In this document: positions 31,395-41,309 of the stretch, in pieces
Layout: each line of letters starts with the position of its first letter
How positions within the stretch are numbered: the stretch's first letter is position 1
Source of the DNA: Bacteroides sp.
GTDB lineage: Bacteria > Bacteroidota > Bacteroidia > Bacteroidales > Bacteroidaceae
Direction of reading: 5' to 3'
Assembly (NCBI GenBank): GCA_022648295.1
Contig: JALCME010000003.1
Span: 1-64,000, forward strand
DNA length: 64,000 bases
The notes under the pieces: generated by a model
Databases searched by the model: none
Seen by the model: the letters and a program-made list of their open reading frames with translations, nothing else
Told to the model about the DNA's origin: nothing
Translations under genes and position numbers: made by a program

Positions 31395-33047
31395 ATGGAA
31401 GCAAAAATGTTTTGTTATCAGTGCCAGGAGGCTGCCTTTGGCAGCGGCTGTATTTTTAAGGGAATATGCGGAAAAGAAAGTCATACCTCTCATGTTATGG
31501 ATCTTTTACTTTTTGTAGTAAGAGGAGTGTCTACTGTTGCTGATTGTTTAAGGAAAGCAGGTGTACCGGAAAATGAAGAAACTAATCGTTTTGTAGTGGA
31601 TGCTTTGTTCTGTACAATCACCAATGCAAATTTCGATGATGAAAGTATCATAAATCGTGTAAGTAAAGGGATTGCTTTGCGTAACCGTTTGATGAAAGAG
31701 GCTAATGATAAAGGGGTTGAATTGCCGGAAATTGATGAATTGACATGGAAAGGCGAACGATCAGACTATGATGTGAAGGGGCAGTCGGTTGGTGTGCTGC
31801 GTGAGCCGGATGAAGATCTGCGTTCATTAAAAGAACTGTTACTTTACGGGCTTAAGGGTATGGCTGCATATTTGGAACATGCCATACGTTTGGCATACGA
31901 GGACGTCTCCGTACATGCCTTTTTGCAGGAAACATTAGCGATGATAGCTCTTGACCGACTTACCGCCCCCGAGTGGATAAAGCAGGTATTGGAAACCGGT
32001 AAGTATGGGGTGAAAACAATGGCTTTATTGGACAAAGCAAATACCGGACGTTATGGAAATCCTGAGATCACCGAAGTAAACATCGGGGTAGGTAAGCGCC
32101 CCGGTATCTTAATCAGTGGTCATGACTTGAAGGACATGGAGGATTTGTTGAAACAGACGGAAGGCACGGGCGTGGATGTCTATACACATAGTGAGATGTT
32201 GCCAGCCCATTATTATCCGGCTTTCAAAAGATATAGCCATTTTGTGGGAAATTATGGCAATGCCTGGTGGAAACAGCGTGAAGAGTTCAGTACATTCAAT
32301 GGTCCCATATTGTTCACTACAAACTGCATTGTTCCTCCACTTGGTAATGCGGTCTATAAAGAAAGGATGTTTACCACTAATTCCACCGGTTATCCGGGTT
32401 GTAAATATATTCCACAGGATAGGCAGGGACATAAGGATTTCTCCGAAATCATAGCATTGGCCAAACGATGCCGTTCTCCCAAAGAGATAGAACATGGAAC
32501 AATTGTAGGCGGCTTTGCACATAATCAGGTGTTACAATTGGCTGATAAGATTGTGGATGCTGTAAAAACCGGAACTATTCGTCAATTTGTGGTGATGGCC
32601 GGATGTGATGGACGTATGAAAGGGCGAGATTATTATACCGATTTTGCCAGTGCGTTGCCACATGATACGGTGATTTTGACCGCAGGCTGTGCCAAGTATC
32701 GTTATAATAAGTTACCGCTAGGGGATATTAATGGCATTCCTCGTGTACTTGATGCAGGGCAGTGTAATGACAGCTATTCACTAGCGGTTATTGCACTCAA
32801 ATTGAAGGAAGTCTTTGAACTGAATGATATTAATGAGTTGCCTATTGTGTACAACATTGCTTGGTATGAGCAAAAAGCCGTTATAGTGTTATTGGCCTTG
32901 TTAAGCTTAGGAGTGCAGAAAATACATCTAGGGCCTACTCTCCCGGCTTTCCTCTCACCTAATGTAGTTAAAGTCTTGGTCGAGACTTTCCATATCGGTG
33001 GAATAGGAACAGTGGATGACGATTTAAAGCTATTCAAACTAGCTTAA
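31395..33047 (+). CDS. hcp: Hydroxylamine reductase (hybrid cluster protein)
   Basis: The 550-residue enzyme starts [15 protein letters not shown], with C7-x2-C10-x8-C19-x5-C25, the exact spacing of the class I/III [4Fe-4S] ligands. Further conserved blocks include [35 protein letters not shown] and [11 protein letters not shown]. The protein reduces hydroxylamine to ammonia in vitro and acts as an NO reductase or protein-nitrosylase-linked enzyme in cells. Divergence from a Crp/Fnr regulator is a common arrangement. No hcr reductase gene is adjacent; flavodoxin lies 16 kb away. Confidence 0.95.
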   Translation: MEAKMFCYQCQEAAFGSGCIFKGICGKESHTSHVMDLLLFVVRGVSTVADCLRKAGVPENEETNRFVVDALFCTITNANFDDESIINRVSKGIALRNRLMKEANDKGVELPEIDELTWKGERSDYDVKGQSVGVLREPDEDLRSLKELLLYGLKGMAAYLEHAIRLAYEDVSVHAFLQETLAMIALDRLTAPEWIKQVLETGKYGVKTMALLDKANTGRYGNPEITEVNIGVGKRPGILISGHDLKDMEDLLKQTEGTGVDVYTHSEMLPAHYYPAFKRYSHFVGNYGNAWWKQREEFSTFNGPILFTTNCIVPPLGNAVYKERMFTTNSTGYPGCKYIPQDRQGHKDFSEIIALAKRCRSPKEIEHGTIVGGFAHNQVLQLADKIVDAVKTGTIRQFVVMAGCDGRMKGRDYYTDFASALPHDTVILTAGCAKYRYNKLPLGDINGIPRVLDAGQCNDSYSLAVIALKLKEVFELNDINELPIVYNIAWYEQKAVIVLLALLSLGVQKIHLGPTLPAFLSPNVVKVLVETFHIGGIGTVDDDLKLFKLA

Positions 33048-33154
33048 TGGGCTTGTCGTTAAAGTTTGTAATCACGTTGTCACCGGTATAGGGATAAGAA
33101 TCTTTTTCTACTATAAAAGTTTGTCTTTTTTCAAAAAGGCTGCGATAAAGTTAA

Positions 33155-33162
33155 TACCTTTG
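33155..33162 (+). promoter_or_regulatory. Promoter -7 element of the metal-efflux operon
   Basis: TACCTTTG fits TAnnTTTG and lies 12 bases before the ATG at 33174. The nearest TTTG upstream (33119-33122) is too far away to be the -33 element, so only the -7 element is supported. Confidence 0.6.
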
Positions 33163-33173
33163 TCGCAGTTTAT

Positions 33174-33512
33174 ATGAAAAAAGCTGTTGTAAACATATTC
33201 AGATCTCTGTGGGTATTGTTGTTTGTGTATTACTACATAGGCAATACAGCTTTTATTCATACACATGTTTTCAATAATGAGGTTATTACCCATTCCCATC
33301 CCTTTATTCCGGGAGCCCATCATACCCACGCCAATGGAGAAATAGCGACAATTGCATTTTTTAATGCGATGCTTGCTTTGGGTAATTCTCCATTGACTGT
33401 GCTGTGGAATCTGGTTTTAATTTGCTTCATTTTTTTATCTTATATTCATCCGATTTCCCGTCGGAAGTGTCTCTCTTTATCCTTGCGCGCTCCGCCTATA
33501 TGTCTTGTCTGA
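33174..33512 (+). CDS. His-rich small membrane protein upstream of metal efflux genes
   Basis: The 112-residue protein has two hydrophobic segments (IFRSLWVLLFVYYYIGN near residue 9; NSPLTVLWNLVLICFIFLSY near 78) with a loop between them very rich in His (FIHTHVF, ITHSHPFIPGAHHTHANGE). Nine or so His residues suggest metal binding in the periplasm. It lies 45 bases before the RND adaptor gene and shares its promoter, which points to metal sensing, delivery or a periplasmic buffer for the CzcCBA-type pump. No named family is recognised. The C-terminus (RRKCLSLSLRAPPICLV) is unusual. Confidence 0.7.
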   Translation: MKKAVVNIFRSLWVLLFVYYYIGNTAFIHTHVFNNEVITHSHPFIPGAHHTHANGEIATIAFFNAMLALGNSPLTVLWNLVLICFIFLSYIHPISRRKCLSLSLRAPPICLV

Positions 33513-33557
33513 CTTTTGTGATGAGATTTTAGTATTTATTTATACCCAATTATTAAG

Positions 33558-34664
33558 ATGAAACATATAGGATTACTATGCCTCATAGGTATGGTAGTAT
33601 TTGCATGTACAGCAAAGAAAGCAGAAGATAGCGTATTACCTTATACAGTAAGTGGTGATACAATTATAGTATCTTCCCAATCGCCGGTTGCGCGGAAATT
33701 GAAATCGGTAATGATTAAACAAGAGCCTTTCCGGGCTGCGTTTACAACTTCCGGAGTGGTGAAAGCCATTCCTACGAATTATGCAGAGATAGCCTCTCCC
33801 TTTGCGGGGAGAATCACGAAATCTTTTGTTCGCTTGGGGCAGAAGGTTGCCAAGGGGAGCCCGATCTTTGAGATCAGTTCCCCTTCCTTTTTTGAGACTG
33901 GAAAGAATTACTATCAAGCCAAGCAAGAGATGGAACTGGCTTTGAAAAACCTTAAACGGGAGAAAGATTTGTATGCCAATAAAGTTGGTGCACAGAAAGA
34001 AGTGGAAGAAGCGGAAGTCAATTATGAAATCACAAAGAAAGATTATGAGAATGCATTTGCGGCATTGAAAGTCTTTCAGATCAATCCTTCCGATTTAATA
34101 CTGGGTCAGCCTTTGGTCGTGCGCTCACCAATAGCAGGGGAAGTAGTAACAGATAATATTGTAATAGGGCAGTATATGAAGGAAGATGCTAATCCTGTAG
34201 CTATCATTGCCGACTTGAATAAAGTCTGGGTCGCGGCTAATGTAAAAGAAAAGGATATGCCGCTGATTCATTCGCTCAGCAAGGTACAGGTGGAATTGAT
34301 TTCCCTCCCCGAAAAAGTGATAGATGGAACAATTTACCACATTAGTGATATGTTGAATGAAGAAACACGTGCCGTTGAGGTGCTGATCGAATGCAACAAT
34401 CAAGACCATGCCATGAAGCCGGGTATGTATGGAACGGTGAAGTTGACCGATTCATCGGCTAATGTGATTATGGTTCCTACTTCCGCTATTCTACAACAAC
34501 AAGACCATCCATATGTGTTAGTTTCGTTAGGCGATAACCGTTACCTGAAGCGTGCGGTCACGACGTCAGCTACAGTTGGTGACAAGAGTGTTATCCTGAG
34601 TGGATTAACTCCGGGGGAACAGGTTGTGAACGAAAGGGCCTTTTATTTAATCGACGCACGTTGA
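33558..34664 (+). CDS. RND efflux periplasmic adaptor (CzcB/CusB type), lipoprotein
   Basis: The 368-residue protein begins GLLCLIGMVVFACTAKK, a lipobox with Cys at residue 17. The barrel-sandwich/lipoyl blocks are seen in EIASPFAGRITKSFVRLGQK and PLVVRSPIAGEVVTDNIVIG, separated by the hairpin helices (KNYYQAKQEMELALKNLKRE). The C-terminal membrane-proximal region has VPTSAILQQQDHPYVLVSLG. It links the inner-membrane pump 34672 to the outer-membrane channel at 38007. No His-rich metal-binding N-terminus is seen, in contrast to some CzcB proteins. Confidence 0.92.
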   Translation: MKHIGLLCLIGMVVFACTAKKAEDSVLPYTVSGDTIIVSSQSPVARKLKSVMIKQEPFRAAFTTSGVVKAIPTNYAEIASPFAGRITKSFVRLGQKVAKGSPIFEISSPSFFETGKNYYQAKQEMELALKNLKREKDLYANKVGAQKEVEEAEVNYEITKKDYENAFAALKVFQINPSDLILGQPLVVRSPIAGEVVTDNIVIGQYMKEDANPVAIIADLNKVWVAANVKEKDMPLIHSLSKVQVELISLPEKVIDGTIYHISDMLNEETRAVEVLIECNNQDHAMKPGMYGTVKLTDSSANVIMVPTSAILQQQDHPYVLVSLGDNRYLKRAVTTSATVGDKSVILSGLTPGEQVVNERAFYLIDAR

Positions 34665-34671
34665 CGAAGCT

Positions 34672-37600
34672 ATGAAGAAATTGATATATCTGGCGTTACA
34701 TCGGCGTGGGTTGATGTTCGTCATCTTCTGCTTCATAGCAGTTGTAGGTTACTATTCGTGGACAAAGCTGGCTATTGATGCCTATCCTGACATTTCGGAT
34801 ACCACGGTGCAGGTAGTGACACAGGTCCCGGGCCTGGCTGCCGAAGAGATTGAACAGCAAATTACCATTCCTATAGAACATGCGGTAAACGGATTACCGG
34901 GATTAAGTGTGATGCGTAGCAAGAACACCTTCGGATTAAGTACGGTCGTATTAGTCTTCGATGATGGGGTGGATGACTATTGGGCACGCCAGCGCGTACA
35001 AGAACGGTTGGTGGATGTGGAATTGCCTTATGGAGCGACACCGGGATTGAATCCGCTGACTTCACCTACAGGTGAGATTTTCCGTTACGTGATTGAAAGC
35101 GATAGTCTCGATCTACGTCAAATGACCGATTTACACAAATGGGTCATTATTCCCCGCCTGAAACAAGTCACCGGAGTAGCTGATGTCAGTAATTACGGGG
35201 GGATCACTACTCAGTATCAGATTGAAATAGATCCCCGTAAAATGGAGGAATACAATATTTCACTGGCCGATGTTACGGAGAAAATAGAAAATAACAATGT
35301 AAATGCCGGTGGCAGTATGTTGAGTCGCGGCGATTTAAGTTATGTCATTCGGGGCATTGGATTGATCAAGGATTTAAAAGACCTTGGAAATATCGTATTG
35401 AAGACGGAAAACGGTGTACCGGTCTATCTGAATGATATCGGTAAATTGAAATATGGCAATCTGGAACGTAAGGGGGTACTGGGATTTGATGATGGCATCC
35501 GTCATTATTCCGATGGTGTGGAAGGCATTGTGCAAATGCTTCGGGGAGAAAATCCCTCCAAAGTATTGGCCGAAGTGCACAAGGCTGTGGATGAACTGAA
35601 CAATGAAGTCCTTCCGAAGGGAACCCGCATTCATCCGTTTATGGACCGTACCAATTTGGTGAACACCACCCTGCATACCGTATCCCATACTCTGTTCGAG
35701 GGTATGATACTTGTTGTTCTGGTCTTGATTCTTTTTCTGGGAAGTTGGCGTGGAGCTTTGGTGGTAGCATTGACCATTCCTTTGGCTTTGCTAACCGCCT
35801 TTATATTGATGCACGTCACCAATATTCCTGCCAATTTACTCTCTCTGGGAGCTATCGACTTCGGTATATTGGTTGATGGAGCTATTGTAATGATGGAGAC
35901 AATCTTGAAAAAGCGTGAGGGGCATCCTACCGAACGGCTGGGGGAGGATTCATTGCTTCGTCGTACTACGGAGGTTGCGCGTCCCATCTTTTTCTCCACC
36001 TTGATTATCATAACCGCCTATTTGCCTTTGTTTGCTTTCCAGCACATTGAAAGTAAACTGTTTACTCCTATGGCATATACCGTGGGTTACGCATTGTTGG
36101 GGGCCTTGGCTGTGGCGCTCTTTCTCATTCCGGGCCTTGCATTCGTGGCATACCGTAAACCGCGCCGGATTTTCCATAACAAATGGTTGGAAAAACTTTC
36201 TATAGGTTATCATGCACAAATATTGAAGGTTATTGATAAGCATAAACTAGTGATTGGCTTCCTTGTTATCGTATTGGTTCTCGCAGGTGGGTTGACCTGG
36301 ATCGTGGGTAAGGACTTCCTTCCTCCATTAGATGAAGGGTCTATCTGGATACAAGTACAATTGCCTCCGGGCATTTCCATTGAAAAGTCCAAGCAAATGG
36401 GAGAGGAGTTGCGCAAGGAGGTTCGTAAGTTCCCGGAGGTCACTTACGTGATGACCCAGGTCGGTCGTGACGACGAAGGTGCCGAGGCTTTTTCTCTTTC
36501 ACATGTGGAATGTGCGGTGGGATTGAAACCTTACGATACCTGGAAAAGCGGTTTGACTAAAGCCCGGCTGATAGAAGAAATGAACGATTCTTTGCAGAAG
36601 ATGCCTGGTTATACGGTAAGTTTTTCACAGCCTATCATGGATATGGTTATGGATCAGATAGCTGGTGCGCATAGCGATCTCGCCATTAAGATTTATGGCG
36701 AAGACATAGCGGAAACCAGACGCATTGCAGAAGAAGTAGAAGGAGTTATCAAGAAAATCCCGGGTGCGGTGGATGTGGCCATTGATCAGGAACCTCCTAT
36801 GCCGCAGTTGCAGATTGTGGCCGATCGCGATCGTATAGCTCAATACGGATTGAACGTTTCGGATGTAGCGGATCTGATAGAACTGGCGGTAGGTGGAAAA
36901 GCCATCTCACAAATCTTTGTCGGCAGTAAATCGTACGATGTCATTTGCCGCTTTAATGAAGAAAGCCGTAATACTCCCGAACGCATTGGCAATCTGATGC
37001 TAACATCCGGCTCTGGAGCCAAGATTCCATTAAGTCAGGTGGCAGCTATTAAAATGACTACAGGTGCAAGTACCATTTCACGGGAAATGAATAAGCGTCA
37101 TTTGACGGTTCATGTCAATCTGCGCGGATTGGATTTGACTTCCTTCCTGAATGAGGCGAACCGTGCCATCGCTAAAGAAGTGCAGTACGATCATGACTCA
37201 TACCATCTTAAATGGGCGGGGCAATTCGAGAATCAGCGCCGTGCTTATACGCGTCTGGGCATTGTCGTACCTTTGGCTTTGGGGATTATGCTATTGTTGT
37301 TGTTTGCCGCTTTGGGCAAGTTCAGGCAGGCGGCCTTGCTGATGTGTATCGTTCCGTTAGCCTTATTCGGTGGTATGCTGGCGTTGAATGTGCGTGGCAT
37401 GACATTGAATGTTTCATCAGCGGTTGGTTTTATTGCCCTGATTGGTGTAGCCATTCAAAATGGAGTGATTATGATTTCACATATTAATAATCTCCGTTCC
37501 CGTGGGCGGAATTTAAGGGATGCCGTTATCACAGGTGCCCGTCACCGTTTCCGTCCCATCCTGATGACTGCCACTGTGGCTGTTCTCGGTTTGCTCCCGG

Positions 37601-37839
37601 CATCGCTGTCCACCGGTATCGGATCGGATGTGCAGCGTCCTTTGGCTACGGTTATTGTCTACGGACTGTTATTTGCCACTGTGATTACGCTTTATATGCT
37701 TCCTGCACTGTATTATCTGATGGAGAAGCGCATGGAAAGTCGTCAAACTTCAACTTCTGCGACAAACTCCGTCTCAACGGTTTCGACGGTAGAAGAGGAG
37801 GAAAATCATAGAGATTCTAAGACGTCAAAGACAGAGTAA
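34672..37839 (+). CDS. czcA: Heavy-metal RND efflux pump (CzcA family)
   Basis: The 1055-residue transporter has the RND layout: TM1 (LMFVIFCFIAVVGYYSW), large periplasmic loop, TM2-6, second loop and TM8-12. The TM4 motif AIDFGILVDGAIVMME (around residues 395-410) follows the DFGxxxDGAxxxxE pattern of pumps for Zn, Co, Cd or Ni, and not the AxGxxxDAA pattern of Cu/Ag pumps. Other family marks are LGSWRGALVVALTIPL and GFIALIGVAIQNGVIMI. The C-terminal 30 residues are polar (Ser/Thr/Glu rich). It starts seven bases after the adaptor gene. Confidence 0.92.
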   Translation: MKKLIYLALHRRGLMFVIFCFIAVVGYYSWTKLAIDAYPDISDTTVQVVTQVPGLAAEEIEQQITIPIEHAVNGLPGLSVMRSKNTFGLSTVVLVFDDGVDDYWARQRVQERLVDVELPYGATPGLNPLTSPTGEIFRYVIESDSLDLRQMTDLHKWVIIPRLKQVTGVADVSNYGGITTQYQIEIDPRKMEEYNISLADVTEKIENNNVNAGGSMLSRGDLSYVIRGIGLIKDLKDLGNIVLKTENGVPVYLNDIGKLKYGNLERKGVLGFDDGIRHYSDGVEGIVQMLRGENPSKVLAEVHKAVDELNNEVLPKGTRIHPFMDRTNLVNTTLHTVSHTLFEGMILVVLVLILFLGSWRGALVVALTIPLALLTAFILMHVTNIPANLLSLGAIDFGILVDGAIVMMETILKKREGHPTERLGEDSLLRRTTEVARPIFFSTLIIITAYLPLFAFQHIESKLFTPMAYTVGYALLGALAVALFLIPGLAFVAYRKPRRIFHNKWLEKLSIGYHAQILKVIDKHKLVIGFLVIVLVLAGGLTWIVGKDFLPPLDEGSIWIQVQLPPGISIEKSKQMGEELRKEVRKFPEVTYVMTQVGRDDEGAEAFSLSHVECAVGLKPYDTWKSGLTKARLIEEMNDSLQKMPGYTVSFSQPIMDMVMDQIAGAHSDLAIKIYGEDIAETRRIAEEVEGVIKKIPGAVDVAIDQEPPMPQLQIVADRDRIAQYGLNVSDVADLIELAVGGKAISQIFVGSKSYDVICRFNEESRNTPERIGNLMLTSGSGAKIPLSQVAAIKMTTGASTISREMNKRHLTVHVNLRGLDLTSFLNEANRAIAKEVQYDHDSYHLKWAGQFENQRRAYTRLGIVVPLALGIMLLLLFAALGKFRQAALLMCIVPLALFGGMLALNVRGMTLNVSSAVGFIALIGVAIQNGVIMISHINNLRSRGRNLRDAVITGARHRFRPILMTATVAVLGLLPASLSTGIGSDVQRPLATVIVYGLLFATVITLYMLPALYYLMEKRMESRQTSTSATNSVSTVSTVEEEENHRDSKTSKTE

Positions 37840-38006
37840 AATATGACCAATCTTATAGTCGGAAGAGTTTTTATCTGTTGTTTGTGAGATTATAAAGTAC
37901 ATCGAACTTCATAGATGTATCTCTGAAAAGTCTCTGAATAACTCAGGAGAAAGAAGCCGATGATGTTTAAACAACACCTTTTATTAGAAAATAAAATAAA
38001 GAAGAA

Positions 38007-39290
38007 ATGAAAAAATATAGTATACAGGCGGTCGTTTCATACTCCATGATGGTGATGTTGGGGTGTGGCAGTGCTTTACAGGCCCAGACCACACAAATCT
38101 CTTACCTGACTTATCATGACTATCTGGAAAAAGTGAATGCAGGTAATCTGGATTATGCCGCGCAAAAACTGAATGTGAGTGCGGCGCGGGCCGATGTCAT
38201 AGCCGCTCATGTTTTTAATGATCCTCAGATTTCCGTGGATTATACCAATAATCAGGACCACACTTTGCACATGGGGCAAAGTGTGGAAGTGGGCATCACG
38301 CAAACGCTTTCGATGGGAAAACGTGGTGCAGGCATCCGTCTGGAACGTAGTGAAAGCGAATTGTCAGAGGCACTACTTGCGGATTATTTCCGGAATTTAA
38401 GAGCGGACGCCACCATTGCTTTCTTTGAAGTGCAAAAGCAAAAGCAGTTGTATGAGGTAAAAAGAAACTCTTATAAGGATATATTAGAACTGGCTAAGTC
38501 GGATAGTATCCGCTTTGCCGCGGGAAAGATAATGGAAGTGGAAGCTATACAAAGTAAGCTGGAAGCTGGAATCATGCATAATGAAGTCATTCAGGCGGAA
38601 ACGGATTTAAAGAATTCCTGCTGTTCTTTATCCCTGATGATGGGAACCTTATCCAAAGATACGCTTTATTTTCCCGAAGGAGAGCTGGAAGATGTGGAAC
38701 ACCCGTTTTCACTTGACCATTTGATGACTTATGCCGTAGATAACCGGGCTGATTTGGTAGCTGCACTCAAAAATACGGAAGTGGCCCGTCGGGCGGTTAC
38801 GGTGGCTCGCAGGGATAAATTACCCGATGTGGATGTCTCTTTGTCTGTCAGCCACAACAACCGGGTGCGGAACGAAGAAGCTCCTGCGCCTAATTTTAAT
38901 GGTATTACTGCTGGTATTGCCTTCCCTTTGAAGTTCTCCGCCCTTAATAAAGGAGCTGTGCAAGCGGCTAAGTTTCGTGCTCAACAGGCTGAAGCGCAGT
39001 ATAGTCAGGCTCGTTTACAAGTGCAAACGGAAGTGATGAAAGCTTACCAACAGTTTCAGTCTTTATCTGTCCAGGTTAAGCATTATCGGAACGGGATGCT
39101 TAATCAGGCCAAAGAAGTACTTGATGGCAAAATATACAGCTACAATCGTGGAGAAGTCCCCTTGCTGGAAATATTGAATGCACAGCGGACTTATGATGAG
39201 GTACAGGCACAATATATCGAGACGTTATATAATTATAATGTAGCTTTGACCGAATTGGAGCGTACCGCCGGGATTTGGGATATTCAATGA
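38007..39290 (+). CDS. TolC-like outer-membrane channel of the metal pump (CzcC)
   Basis: The 427-residue protein has a signal segment (AVVSYSMMVMLGCGSALQAQ) and the double repeat of TolC/CzcC family: LDYAAQKLNVSAARADVIAA, then DNRADLVAALKNTEVARRAV, with FNDPQISVDYTNNQ and KLPDVDVSLSVSHNNR. The final part (FQSLSVQVKHYRNGMLNQAK and RGEVPLLEILNAQRTYDEVQ) is typical. It completes the tripartite efflux complex with the two preceding genes, after a 167-bp spacer. Confidence 0.92.
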   Translation: MKKYSIQAVVSYSMMVMLGCGSALQAQTTQISYLTYHDYLEKVNAGNLDYAAQKLNVSAARADVIAAHVFNDPQISVDYTNNQDHTLHMGQSVEVGITQTLSMGKRGAGIRLERSESELSEALLADYFRNLRADATIAFFEVQKQKQLYEVKRNSYKDILELAKSDSIRFAAGKIMEVEAIQSKLEAGIMHNEVIQAETDLKNSCCSLSLMMGTLSKDTLYFPEGELEDVEHPFSLDHLMTYAVDNRADLVAALKNTEVARRAVTVARRDKLPDVDVSLSVSHNNRVRNEEAPAPNFNGITAGIAFPLKFSALNKGAVQAAKFRAQQAEAQYSQARLQVQTEVMKAYQQFQSLSVQVKHYRNGMLNQAKEVLDGKIYSYNRGEVPLLEILNAQRTYDEVQAQYIETLYNYNVALTELERTAGIWDIQ

Positions 39291-39355
39291 GTTTAGAGAA
39301 GAGGGTGTGTTAAAAATCCTATTTTTAAGTTTTCATTTCTATTGCAACGCTTGGA

Positions 39356-39418
39356 GCAAAGGTAAAGTCGTGAAAATTAGATTTTGACTTTACCTTTGCA
39401 TTATCAAATATTGATAAT
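39356..39418. repeat. Two nested-neighbour inverted repeats upstream of the phosphatase gene
   Basis: GCAAAGGTAAAGTC (39356-39369) and GACTTTACCTTTGC (39386-39399) form a perfect 14-bp inverted repeat with a 16-base spacer; ATTATCAA (39400-39407) and TTGATAAT (39411-39418) follow directly as a second 8-bp palindrome. Each arm of the first repeat contains TACCTTTG on one of the strands, a Bacteroides -7 sequence. Confidence 0.8.
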
Positions 39419-39568
39419 TGCAATGTTCATATCTGATGCAGCTTAAAAATGAAAAGAAGCATTTTATTTTTGTGAAGATTTTCTTAGCTTTGTCCACATT
39501 GAAAATAAAGAGTTATGTATCAATCAATAAACCTGCCAAAGCAGGGACTAATTTAATGGTGTCGTAAA

Positions 39569-40849
39569 ATGAAAAAAAGTATTTTATTGGCTTTATTGCT
39601 GTCTTTTGCAATCGGATTGAGTGCACAGACGGCAAAGGAAGAGATTTTCGCGGATGTTCACCGTGCAGCAGGTACGTATTATGCTTATCCAGGTTCTGAA
39701 AATGCCCGGTTGACTCCGGCGCCGGACGGATATAAACCATTTTATATCAGCACCTATCAAAGGCATGGTTCCCGTTTCCTTACGAATGGAAAAGACTATG
39801 AGGAGCCTTTGCATATATTAAAAAAGGCTGATGAGGTTGGTAAGCTTACTCCGTTGGGAAAAACAGTAATGATAGCTTTGGATAGTTTAGTGAAGATGTC
39901 GCAGGGCAGAGTAGGAGAGTTGACTCCGTTGGGAGCAGTTCAACATACAGGTGTAGCTAAGCGCATGTTTATGAACTTTCCTGAAGTATTTGAAGGTGAT
40001 GCTAAAATAGATGCCCGTTCAACGATTGTTATTCGATGCATACTTTCCATGATGAATGAGTGTATGCAATTAAAATCCATGAATCCCCTGATTGAAGTAA
40101 AAAGTGATGCCAGTATGCACGATATGAACTATATGAATCATAGTGATAAAGCAATTACCCAATTGCGTAAATCGCCGGAAGTCGAGTCTGCTTTAAAGTC
40201 CTTTGAAAATAGACATACGCATTCGGAACGATTGATGAATGCTCTTTTTACAGATGATAATTATGTGAAGCAAAACATTAAGCCTGACCAACTGATGAGG
40301 GCTCTCTTCAAAGTTGCGTCCAATATGCAAAGTCATACTTGCCAGATAGGCTTTGATTTACCTTCCATCTTTACCAAGCAAGAGTGTTATGATCTATGGC
40401 GTATACGTAATTGGGGATGGTATGTCAATTACGGTCCTTCTCTTCTGACAAAAGGTGCAATGCCATATATTGAGTCTCGTTTATTGGAGAATTTTCTCAA
40501 TACGGCAGATACCTGTGTCGTGAGCAGTGGGCATGGTGCCACAATGAGGTTTGGGCATGACACCTGTATTCTGCCTTTGGCTGTATTGATGGAGCTTGGC
40601 AATTGTACGAAAGTTGTTAACGATCCTGAGGCTGTGGCGGATGAATGGCGTAATTATAAGATCTTTATGATGGCAAGCAATATTCAATGGGTGTTTTACC
40701 GTAAACCCGGGAGTGAGGATATTCTTGTTAAGGCATTGCTAAATGAGCATGAGGTGAGTTTACCTGTGAAGACAGATATTGCTCCGTATTATCATTGGAA
40801 AGAAGTGGAGGCTTATTACCGGAATAAGCTGATGGTGTTTAAGAAGTAA
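39569..40849 (+). CDS. Histidine acid phosphatase (secreted)
   Basis: This 426-residue protein has a clear signal peptide (KKSILLALLLSFAIGLSAQ) and the histidine-phosphatase (clade 2) motif YQRHGSRFL near residue 67, with the second motif SSGHGATMRFGHD near residue 318, where GHD stands for the usual H-D/H-A-E proton donor pair. The family removes phosphate from phytate and other phosphate esters (HAP/MINPP group). The R-H-G-x-R nucleophile site is intact. Possible promoter TAGCTTTG at 39485-39492. It acts in the periplasm or at the surface. Confidence 0.88.
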   Translation: MKKSILLALLLSFAIGLSAQTAKEEIFADVHRAAGTYYAYPGSENARLTPAPDGYKPFYISTYQRHGSRFLTNGKDYEEPLHILKKADEVGKLTPLGKTVMIALDSLVKMSQGRVGELTPLGAVQHTGVAKRMFMNFPEVFEGDAKIDARSTIVIRCILSMMNECMQLKSMNPLIEVKSDASMHDMNYMNHSDKAITQLRKSPEVESALKSFENRHTHSERLMNALFTDDNYVKQNIKPDQLMRALFKVASNMQSHTCQIGFDLPSIFTKQECYDLWRIRNWGWYVNYGPSLLTKGAMPYIESRLLENFLNTADTCVVSSGHGATMRFGHDTCILPLAVLMELGNCTKVVNDPEAVADEWRNYKIFMMASNIQWVFYRKPGSEDILVKALLNEHEVSLPVKTDIAPYYHWKEVEAYYRNKLMVFKK

Positions 40850-41309
40850 TTTTATGTTTGTTGTAAATGATATGGTGTATGCATTTATAACTTATTGTGT
40901 CGTTTCTTTTTGTGCATGGTTTAGCTTCCTTCCTATTCCCTTCGCACTTTCTTCGTACCATCTCCGTACCATCTTCGCTATTGTACTTGTTTACTTAGCC
41001 TTAGCTGGAGCGAGAAAATGCGAAACAGGTACGAAGAAGGTATATTCTTTTTGGCTCTTTATCTGTTTGATAAATAGGCAAAAAGTGAATGCTTCTAGAT
41101 GCTTTGTTAATTGTGATGTTTTTACATCATTAATTGGGCAAATACTCTTATTTTGACTAAATTCTAATTTATCTGTAATTATAGGTCTTTCATACAGTAA
41201 GGATAGTTTATTGTTAAGGTTGAATTCCACCCAACAATTAGTTGAAAACTCGCATGTAGCATCCGTGCCATATGCGAGTTTTCTTATGAAAAAGCAGGAA
41301 TATACTTTG
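40850..41309. other. Non-coding stretch between convergent genes
   Basis: This 460-bp stretch separates the phosphatase gene from the DUF190 gene. I see only the hairpin at 41244-41283. A 100-codon plus frame (40854-41156) reads as hydrophobic, codon-biased noise and is not called. No other RNA gene or element is recognised. Confidence 0.6.
41244..41283. terminator. Bidirectional terminator hairpin
   Basis: GAAAACTCGCAT (41244-41255) and ATGCGAGTTTTC (41272-41283) are perfect complements, with A and T runs that allow use from either strand. It lies where the phosphatase and the DUF190 transcripts converge. Confidence 0.85.

Noticed and set aside
40854..41156. Plus-strand 100-aa frame after the phosphatase gene
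   Set aside because: Hydrophobic, codon pattern unlike neighbours, no ribosome-binding region and a terminator follows; likely random.
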